Of a DNA stretch of 64,000 nucleotides, positions 7,287-15,095 are shown in pieces. The DNA is from Sphingobacterium cellulitidis (GTDB lineage: Bacteria; Bacteroidota; Bacteroidia; Sphingobacteriales; Sphingobacteriaceae). The notes under the pieces are model-generated. The model made no database searches and was not told the origin of the DNA. It saw only the letters and a program-made list of their open reading frames with translations. The stretch lies in assembly GCA_002245855.1 (NCBI GenBank), contig NOUX01000009.1, positions 62,001 to 126,000 on the forward strand. Reading direction: 5' to 3'. The stretch's first letter is position 1, and every line of letters begins with the position of its first letter. The translations under genes were made by a program, and so were the position numbers.

Positions 7287-10200
7287 ATGAAGAAAAAACT
7301 ACTTAAACTAATTGACAAAATAATAAAAATCCTTGAATTAATTCGATTTAAGTACAGTAATGATGACGAAGAGATTTTAGCATATTCTTCTTTGTCTCCA
7401 ATTAACAATGCTGATAAAAATGGACATTACTCCAAAGCTTTATTATGGGCATTGAATAATAGAAAGAAAGAAGACATTAAGAATATTGCCCTAACTGGTT
7501 CCTATGGTTCTGGAAAAAGCAGTATCTTAAAAACTTTTCAAAAAAATTATAAAGGAAATGATTTAAAATTCCTTAATATCTCTTTAGCAACTTTCAAAGA
7601 CGAAGAACCTCGTTTTAATGAAAAGGGTGAAGAGATTAAGTTAGATAAAACGGAGCTACTTCAACGTATTGAAACAAGTATCTTAGAACAGATTTTTTAC
7701 CATGAAGAAGATAATAAAATTCCTGACTCAAGATTCAAAAAAATAAAAAGCTATAGTCCCAAAAAGTTATACTTACTTTCAATAGGGTATTTGTTGCTTA
7801 TACTAGCAATTTATAATTACTTACACCCAAATTTTATTCAAAGTATTTTTAAAAATATTATATTCTCCAATAAGGTATTCGATATAATCCATTACAGCGG
7901 AACTCTCATAATTGCATTAGGTCTATTCTTTATAATATTTAAATCGGTTAGAATTATAAGTGCCGTTACAGTTAATAAGCTTAAAATACAAAATGCCGAA
8001 ATTGGTGTTGGTGAAAATTTGAATAAGTCCATTTTGAATCATCACATTGATGAAATTCTTTATTTCTTTTCCGTAAGACCTTATAATGTTGTTATCATTG
8101 AAGACTTAGACAGATTTCGAGAAACTGAAATCTTTACTAAACTAAGAGAGGTTAACTTGCTTCTCAATAATTCGGAAAAAACAAAACGTAAAGAGATAGT
8201 TTTTGTTTATGCTGTGCGTGACGATATGTTTAACGATAAAGAACGGACGAAGTTCTTTGATTTTATCATCCCTGTAATTCCAGTAATAAATTCATCTAAT
8301 TCGAGCGAAATACTACTGAAAAGGAAAAATGAGTTTAAATATAAATTGAGTGATAACTTAATTGAAGACATATCCTTTTTTATCGATGATATGCGTTTGC
8401 TTCATAATATCTCTAACGAATTTTATTTGTATAGTAATAAGCTAAATGAGACCCTAAATCAAGACAAGTTATTCACTATAATTACTTATAAAAACATTTA
8501 CCCTAATGATTTTATGAAACTAAGTAATAATGAAGGGGATCTATATACAGCTTTGAATTCAAAGGCAATTTTTATAAAAAATTCAATTAATGAAATCGAT
8601 CTTGAAATTGAAAAAACCAAAGATCGAATTATAGAATATGAGAACTTGTTTATCGATAATATTAAAAATTTACGATTGCTCTATGTCGTTAGAGTAATAG
8701 GATCACTTCCTGGTTTTCAATCCTTTTATATAAACAATGAGGCTATAACGGTTGACGATGTAATCAATGATAATAATTTTGAATATTTAAGAATAGATAA
8801 ATATCAATATAGCCAAATTACATATAATTACTATGGCAACATGACTACCCCAATTCAAGAATTGACAACCAAGTTTTCTAAAATAGAAAAGTTGGTTGAT
8901 CAGTCTAAATCTTATTCTGAGAAAGAAAAAGAGATTGTGGATATTAAGAACGGGAAAATTACGTCTTTAAAGACAAAAATTCGAGAATTAGAAAAACAAA
9001 AACTCAAAACCAGACATTCTAAAATAGCAGATCTATTAATATCAAATCAATTACCTGAAATAGAACTAAGTGATAGTATCAACAAAAAGCTAATAACTAT
9101 CCTTTTACGCAATGGTTATATAGCAGAAGATTATATAGATTATATTTCTCTTTTCCATGAAGAGAGCATAACCCGATCTGACTATCAATTCCATATTAGC
9201 ATCAAGAACTCCATAAAACAGCCGTTTGATTATAAGCTGTCTAAAATTGAAAAATTACTTTTAAAAATTAATCCGCTTGATTTTCAAACAGAATTCATAT
9301 TAAATTATGATATTTTAGATTACTTACTTTCTTATTCCGATAAATATGATTCTCAGTTAGAATCAATTTTCAATAAACTGAAAGACGAATCAAAAATATC
9401 CGTTGAGTTCATCAAAAGGTATTTTGAAACATCTCAAAAATTAGACGAATTTATAAAGATACTCTGTAACAAGTGGAGTAATATATGGGGGTTCATTGAA
9501 TCTAATCCTGACTTCTCGGAAGATCTAAAAAATGCTATCTTAAAAAGTATAATTGAGTATGGAGATATAAAAGCTATCGTTGAGATTTCAAAACAATCAT
9601 CTTTAACAAATCTTATTCTTTCCGATCCTTTATTTTTAAATATTACCGAGAACCATGATAGGCTTAAAAAAGTTATTGAAGAATTAAAAATAAGATTTAG
9701 CAAAATTGATTTTGAAAATTCTTCTAACGAAATGCTATCTTTCATTTACAAGGGTAACTATTATCAATTAAATTTTGAAATGGTTGCTTCCATAATTAAA
9801 AAATTCGGAGAATTTAACCAAGTAGAATTTGATAACTCAAACTACTTTGCAATTAAGACTTCAAAAGCAGATCAATTAATTCAATATGTTGAAGCAAATA
9901 TTGATGATTATATAGAAAACGTGTACTTAAAAGTATCTACTAATGTAAATGAGAAAGAAGAGTATCTTATCGCTCTGCTCAACAATGAAAATATTGAAAT
10001 TGACAATAAAGAATCTGTCGTTTTGCAAATAGAAACTAAGATAACAAAGCTCTCAACCATTGAAGATTCTGGATTGTATTCTATACTGCTTGAAAACAAT
10101 AAATTATTTCCTTCGTGGGAAAACTTACTTTTCGATTATAATAACCAAATTATTGAAGAAGGAGAAGAAGAAAAAACGGAGTCAGAAATATCAGAATCGA

Positions 10201-10994
10201 GTATTGGATTTATCAATCTAATTCAAAATGCAGAAGAATTGTCCAAGGTTAAAATTCCAAAGGAGGTAAATTCTACAAATGTTTATGGCAAATTTTGGAA
10301 GAAGCTCCTTCAAAAAGATGAGATAGAGGATCAATCGTATGATTTAATAATTAAATCCAGTCCTTGGTGGTATAGTGATTTAAACTTTGAAGAAATATCC
10401 GACAACAAAATCAAATCCCTTATTAATAGTAATTGCATAAACCCTACTATCGAGAGTTTTAATTCATTAAAAGCAAAATCTGATGGATTGAATATCTATT
10501 TGCTCGAAAAAAGAAAAAGTGAGTATTTTAAACTATTAGAGCAACTAGAATTTGATAGCGATGATTTACAATTGATATTGAAATCTTCTATATTAACCAA
10601 CACTGAAAAATTGAAAATATTGAAAATTTGTTCTGAAGAAACAATTATTACGAATAGCAATTTAAAATTATTGAGTGGTATCCTTCTGTCTGACAATTCT
10701 TTTGTTATTAATGATAACATTTTGAAATCAATTCTTCTAAATAATCAAGTGCCAGTAAAAGAGCGAGTAAGGTTATTCGTCAAAAACTCGAGCGAATATG
10801 ACCTATCATTCATTCAACCGTTCTTAACAGCCTTAGGAGGGAATTACGCATGGATTACTGACACAAATACAAAAGCAAGAATCCCTCAAGATCATGACAA
10901 TTGGCAATTATTAAAGATTCTAGTTAATAAAGGATATATTTCTTCTTTTTCAGAAAAGGATTCTGATTATAGGGTAAATCATAAACGAAAATAA
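7287..10994 (+). CDS. Giant KAP/YobI-type membrane P-loop NTPase, putative defence protein
   Basis: This is a 1235-aa protein. The N-terminal NTPase domain has Walker A GSYGSGKSS (71-79) and Walker B VVIIEDLDRF (268-277), followed by a FVYAVRDDMF segment. Two membrane segments (about 161-178 and 205-222) are inserted between Walker A and B, as in KAP and YobI P-loop NTPases. The remaining ~900 residues are helical, with coiled-coil-like Lys/Glu repeats (about 430-460, 545-580), and have no recognised catalytic site. The coding region is far more AT-rich than the tra genes, which suggests separate acquisition. Its neighbour is a Septu-like system preceded by the same 395-bp leader. The defence role is inferred from context. 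Confidence 0.75.
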   Translation: MKKKLLKLIDKIIKILELIRFKYSNDDEEILAYSSLSPINNADKNGHYSKALLWALNNRKKEDIKNIALTGSYGSGKSSILKTFQKNYKGNDLKFLNISLATFKDEEPRFNEKGEEIKLDKTELLQRIETSILEQIFYHEEDNKIPDSRFKKIKSYSPKKLYLLSIGYLLLILAIYNYLHPNFIQSIFKNIIFSNKVFDIIHYSGTLIIALGLFFIIFKSVRIISAVTVNKLKIQNAEIGVGENLNKSILNHHIDEILYFFSVRPYNVVIIEDLDRFRETEIFTKLREVNLLLNNSEKTKRKEIVFVYAVRDDMFNDKERTKFFDFIIPVIPVINSSNSSEILLKRKNEFKYKLSDNLIEDISFFIDDMRLLHNISNEFYLYSNKLNETLNQDKLFTIITYKNIYPNDFMKLSNNEGDLYTALNSKAIFIKNSINEIDLEIEKTKDRIIEYENLFIDNIKNLRLLYVVRVIGSLPGFQSFYINNEAITVDDVINDNNFEYLRIDKYQYSQITYNYYGNMTTPIQELTTKFSKIEKLVDQSKSYSEKEKEIVDIKNGKITSLKTKIRELEKQKLKTRHSKIADLLISNQLPEIELSDSINKKLITILLRNGYIAEDYIDYISLFHEESITRSDYQFHISIKNSIKQPFDYKLSKIEKLLLKINPLDFQTEFILNYDILDYLLSYSDKYDSQLESIFNKLKDESKISVEFIKRYFETSQKLDEFIKILCNKWSNIWGFIESNPDFSEDLKNAILKSIIEYGDIKAIVEISKQSSLTNLILSDPLFLNITENHDRLKKVIEELKIRFSKIDFENSSNEMLSFIYKGNYYQLNFEMVASIIKKFGEFNQVEFDNSNYFAIKTSKADQLIQYVEANIDDYIENVYLKVSTNVNEKEEYLIALLNNENIEIDNKESVVLQIETKITKLSTIEDSGLYSILLENNKLFPSWENLLFDYNNQIIEEGEEEKTESEISESSIGFINLIQNAEELSKVKIPKEVNSTNVYGKFWKKLLQKDEIEDQSYDLIIKSSPWWYSDLNFEEISDNKIKSLINSNCINPTIESFNSLKAKSDGLNIYLLEKRKSEYFKLLEQLEFDSDDLQLILKSSILTNTEKLKILKICSEETIITNSNLKLLSGILLSDNSFVINDNILKSILLNNQVPVKERVRLFVKNSSEYDLSFIQPFLTALGGNYAWITDTNTKARIPQDHDNWQLLKILVNKGYISSFSEKDSDYRVNHKRK

Positions 10995-11035
10995 GCCATA
11001 GCTAAGACTTCGTTTTGTCGTGAGAGCTAGAGCCT

Positions 11036-11430
11036 ATCCTTCCATTGGTCGAGACCGTCTTTTCGTATTTAAATTGGAGCAACCAATTTGCAAAATGCTC
11101 CGCATCGAGCAAACAGCTTGCGAAATATCTTGACGGATTTGTGAATCCGTATATTTGAAAAGTATTTGAGAGGTTAAAAAACAAATTCTTCCGATGGTCA
11201 AAAATGTTTTTTTACTAAATATGGTGCACCCACTTTGATAAAGTGTTTACTTCGTCATTTTATCAAATAGGTGGCCAATCATTTTTGTGGGATATTCGGT
11301 ATCCCAATTATTTGATGTTGAATCGACACCTTTTCTTTTCACACAACGACCAAAGAAAAGAAGCAAAAGAACGTCGCTTGGTTATAATGGCTTTTTACTG
11401 TTAAAGCAATCGTTTATTTATTTAAATTTG
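11036..11430 (+). repeat. 395-bp cargo-leader repeat, copy B (upstream of ptuA)
   Basis: This is the second copy of the element at 6791-7185, same orientation and same length. The stem-forming segments and the terminal TAAATTTG are kept. A small open frame here (11287-11475) is interrupted by a shift in copy A, so conservation is at the DNA or RNA level rather than protein. Confidence 0.8.
11423..11430 (+). promoter_or_regulatory. -7 box for the ptuAB unit
   Basis: TAAATTTG is located 49 bases before the ptuA start and is identical to the box that ends copy A. Confidence 0.45.
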
Positions 11431-11478
11431 GTGTTAACTCTATCCAAAGTAACTAAGAAGACTATATTCAGGTAAAAA

Positions 11479-13428
11479 ATGAAAAACCAATTAAAAATTA
11501 TCGCAGTGAACATTCTTGATGAATGTGCGGATCATATAAAGAAAAATCTAAAAGTAAATAACCCTTACATATTCTATAATGATTACGAGCTAGTTAAAAT
11601 TGAAAAATCAGAGAAATTACAAATTATAGAAAAAGAGATTAAACGATTAAATCCCGTTTTTTTCAACATTAATCAAACTCCAACTTCATCACTAAGTATT
11701 AGTGCTATTGTAGGTTAAAATGGTAGCGGTAAAAGTGCTTTGATTGACATTATTCTAAGGTTGATAAACAATATATCCTACAAAATACTTTCTGATAAAG
11801 TAGATGCAGAACTTATGTTTGTTAAGGGCGTTTTTGCTCAATTATATTTCTCAATTGGGGATAGATATTACCTACTACAACAGCAAGATGAAAGTGTCAT
11901 ATTATATCTCCTTGTTTCTGGAAAATGGAACAACGTGAGGGATGCAAAAAAAGTACTAGGAGAACACTTTTTCTACACAATTGTAATGAACTATTCATTA
12001 CATGCTTTCAACACACTAGAATATATAGAAGAGTGGGATGAAAATAAAGAAGATTGTTGGCTTCGTGGTATTTTTCATAAAAACGATGGTTACCAAACAC
12101 CAGTCGTCTTAAACCCAATGCGGACAAATGGGAATATCAACATTTCTCGAGAAAACAACTTAGCCAATGATAGATTAATTTCCTTGTTTTTTAATGACAA
12201 AAAACAGTGTAACGCCTTGTTTACAGAAATTAACGAGAAAAACTATGTCGATTCAATTACGATTAAAATAGAGAAGAAAATAATAGTTGACAAATGGAAT
12301 AAGATTGTAGATAATTGGAAAAAAGCTGGTAATAGAACAGAAGATTTATTTTTTGACGAGTTAAAAGAAAAGATCATTAGTTTATGGAAGGACAAATATA
12401 AATTTAAAATATTAAAAAAAGCTGATAATGAATATGATATTGCTGTACTTTATCTTGCATACAAGACAATCAAAGTATCTCAATACGATGCGTTCGATAA
12501 CTTCGCTCCATTATCTCCCTTGTATGCAGAAAATTGGACTAAAAAGATAGATGGAGAACTTAAAAATTTGATAGATGAAATTGATAATGATAAAAGCCAT
12601 CTTACTTTCAGAATAAAACAAGTATTAGCGTTTCTTGAGTTGAGACATATTTCAGCAAGAGATTATTCTATTGATGAATTTGCTAAATCTATTGAGAGCA
12701 TAGATGGTACTAGAAAATGGAGGTATATTGACCTTATTCCTCCACATTGTTTTGCAACCGATGTGCAATTGAAAGAAAAAGATAGTAACAAGGTAGCCTA
12801 CTCTTTTTCTAAACTTAGTTCAGGGGAAAAGCAATTAGTATATACTACAAGCTCTATTCTATATCATATTAGAAATCTCAATTCAATTGAAGGTAATTTA
12901 CGTAGGGTTAAATACAATCATATAAACATTATTTTAGATGAGATAGAACTGTATTTTCACCCTGAGTTCCAAAGGCAGTTTGTTAATAATCTCATACTTA
13001 ATATTCAAAATATGCATTTTGATGTTGGAAGCATAAATATTCAAATGGCAACACATTCTCCATTTATTTTGTCTGACATTCCAAAAAATAATGTTTTATT
13101 TTTGGAATACGGAAATAACGTGGTAGATGAGATGCAAGAAGATACCTTTGGAGCAAATATTCACACTCTTTTACAACACGGTTTTTTTCTAAATGGTGTT
13201 CCAATTGGTGATTTTGCCAAACAGAAAATCAACCAAATGTTTGCAAGGCTTCATAAGGGAGAATGTTCGGATGAATTATTTAATGAAATACTTTTGGTAG
13301 GCGAACCATTCATAAAAAGTCAACTATTGAAAAAATATAATGAATTAAAACCGGTGGAATATTCAGAACTAAAAGATGAACTTATGAAACTACGTGCTGA
13401 ATTGAATCAATTAAAGAATAGCAATTAA
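11479..13428 (+). pseudogene. Septu-like ATPase PtuA, interrupted by a stop in Walker A
   Basis: Read through one stop, this is a 650-codon AAA/ABC-type ATPase like PtuA of the Septu defence system. The frame runs from ATG 11479 to codon 79 (ending ISAIVG). TAA follows at 11716-11718, and the frame continues unchanged as NGSGKSALIDIILR. The stop therefore occupies one x position of the P-loop GxNGSGKS. Further on are an SSGEKQL signature (about 445), Walker B INIILDEIELYFHPE (about 483-496) and an H-loop THSPFIL (about 523). The frame overlaps ptuB by one base (TAATG). A restart at 11740 would lack the P-loop. It is probably inactive unless the stop is suppressed or is a sequence error. Confidence 0.85.
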
Positions 13429-14276
13429 TGATAAAAATCAATCGAGATAATTTAGTAATTATTGCAAACGACTATCTAAAATTATTGAAAAATAAAAGGT
13501 TCAATAAAAAGAAAAACAATGTCTTACAAAATTTTTGGGTAGACAACAAAGATAGGATTATCAAATCGAATGATTTAAATGGGATTATTCAAGAATTTCG
13601 AGCCTTAAATCAAGCTGGTTTTGGGGACTTTAAAAAATACATGATAGGACAATATGAAGAGATGTTCTATAATCAAAAAATAGGAAAATGGCTATCTAAA
13701 CAACTTAATGTAAAAACTTGTCCATATTGCAATCGACAATACACATTTACTATAGAAAAAGGAACCAAAACTATTCGTCCTGAGTTCGATCATTTTTATT
13801 CAAAATCAGAATATCCTTATCTAGCTCTTTCATTTTACAATTTAATTCCTTCTTGTTCTATCTGTAATCATACAAAATTAGATGACTTAATAGATACAAG
13901 TCCTTATAGAAATGGTTTTGAAGATAATTTTAAATTTAGAGTAAAAACCAAAACTGGAGAAGAAGAATCGTTAGATTGGGCCTTAGAGGAGAATATTGAA
14001 ATTGACTTTTCAAACAGTAATTTAAATATTGGTGCATTTGCTTTAAAAGAATTATACAATGAACATATTGATTATGTAAAGGAAATAATTGATAAAGCAC
14101 AAGCTTATAATCATAGCTATTATACTTCATTAATCGATTCGTATAAAGGACTCGGAAAACAAGAAGCAGATATTGATCGCTTTATTTGGGGAAATTATCT
14201 TGAAAATGCAGAACATGAAAAACGTCCCTTATCGAAACTTACAAAGGATATATTACAACAGTTGAAAATAAAATAA
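13428..14276 (+). CDS. Septu-like HNH endonuclease PtuB
   Basis: This 282-aa nuclease partner of the upstream ATPase has an HNH-type zinc-supported core: CPYC (C98, C101), then the FDHFYSK catalytic segment (D121, H122), YPYLALSFYNLIPSC, and CSICNHTK with a second Cys pair (about 144 and 147). This order matches PtuB and retron Ec78-type effector nucleases; no reverse transcriptase or msr/msd is nearby, so Septu is the better fit. In Septu, PtuA and PtuB act together against phage. The start overlaps the ptuA stop, implying translational coupling, so the nonsense codon in ptuA may also affect expression here. Confidence 0.85.
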   Translation: MIKINRDNLVIIANDYLKLLKNKRFNKKKNNVLQNFWVDNKDRIIKSNDLNGIIQEFRALNQAGFGDFKKYMIGQYEEMFYNQKIGKWLSKQLNVKTCPYCNRQYTFTIEKGTKTIRPEFDHFYSKSEYPYLALSFYNLIPSCSICNHTKLDDLIDTSPYRNGFEDNFKFRVKTKTGEEESLDWALEENIEIDFSNSNLNIGAFALKELYNEHIDYVKEIIDKAQAYNHSYYTSLIDSYKGLGKQEADIDRFIWGNYLENAEHEKRPLSKLTKDILQQLKIK

Positions 14277-14295
14277 AAATTTTTAAAACTATCTC

Positions 14296-14688
14296 TCAAC
14301 CATTGGCAATCTTGCCAATGGCTTTTATAAAATTATCAACATCACTACCAATTAGTAAATAACTCGAAAAACCAATATCCAAAAGTGTTTTGCCAATTTC
14401 CTCATTGTCGATATCACTATGGGCAATAAGTTTAATGCTCGGATATTTTGTTCTGAGTTCCTGAAGTTGTGCTAATATACTTTTGTCGTAAAAGTCGAGG
14501 TCAATAACACAAACATTCGGAAGTTCAGTTAATGAATACAATTGCGATAATCCTTCATGAATGTTTTCTGAACGGAAAAGCACTTTAAATCCTGAAGCAA
14601 TGAGATCATTACAAATACAATCCAGAATAGGATTTTTATCATTGATAAATGCGATGGTGATTTTTTGATGTGTAGTACCAGTTTCCAT
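14296..14688 (-). CDS. Response-regulator receiver-like protein
   Basis: This protein of about 130 aa starts at METGTTH (14688); an upstream in-frame ATG at 14745 would lie in non-coding DNA. It resembles a CheY-type receiver domain: strands KITIAFIND and CVIDLDFYDK with a likely phospho-acceptor Asp, LIAHSD, and a final YLLIGSDVDNF segment. No output domain is present. Stand-alone receiver-like proteins of this kind recur at the end of Bacteroidetes tra regions. No histidine kinase is encoded nearby, so phosphorylation is uncertain. Confidence 0.7.
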   Translation of the reverse strand: METGTTHQKITIAFINDKNPILDCICNDLIASGFKVLFRSENIHEGLSQLYSLTELPNVCVIDLDFYDKSILAQLQELRTKYPSIKLIAHSDIDNEEIGKTLLDIGFSSYLLIGSDVDNFIKAIGKIANG

Positions 14689-14759
14689 ATACAATATCTT
14701 TTTAGAGGTGATGTAGCTCTGCACAAAAAAATAGAGCGCAGGCAACTACACTTACACCG

Positions 14760-14868
14760 ACATTGAGGCACTGGTATACCCGACAACGAATAAGCGAGCG
14801 CCCACGCCTATGGCATGAGCGTTCTTCCTTATTGTCCCGTTGTCTTAAAAATTACCAGTTTTCAATGT
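14760..14868. repeat. Long imperfect inverted repeat between TrlF-like and receiver genes
   Basis: Paired arms appear in order: ACATTGA (14760-14766) with TCAATGT (14862-14868), ACTGGTA with TACCAGT, GACAACG with CGTTGTC, and ATAAG with CTTAT. They enclose a GC-rich tip around 14793-14822. A second small hairpin, CTTAAAGT/ACTTTAAG, follows directly. It could be a miniature inverted-repeat element or a structured leader of the receiver gene on the minus strand. Confidence 0.6.
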
Positions 14869-15095
14869 GGGACTTAAAGTAAAAACACTTTAAGATTTTT
14901 CTATATGTTACTACAAAGATAGTAAAGTGCTTCCGATACGAAAAACACAATCTTCATAAAATTTGCTTATATGTGAGTAGTATTATTGATATGGTTGATA
15001 CCCTTAAAAAACATAAAATCGGAAAACTTTTAGGGTTATCCGATTTTTATGAAATAGTTTTTTAACGATTTAAGTGAGTATTATAGTGAAATTAA
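14869..15095. other. Intergenic DNA downstream of the PHP-ATPase gene
   Basis: This AT-rich stretch has no gene. It contains a small hairpin (CTTAAAGT with ACTTTAAG) and a possible weak hairpin of AAAATCGG/CCGATTTT at about 15015-15048 that could end the TrlF-like transcript. Confidence 0.4.

Noticed and set aside
11287..11475. 62-codon frame inside repeat copy B
   Set aside because: The equivalent frame in copy A is broken by an indel, so coding is not conserved.
13428..14276. Retron Ec78-type effector instead of Septu
   Set aside because: No reverse transcriptase gene or msr/msd-like sequence is present near ptuAB.
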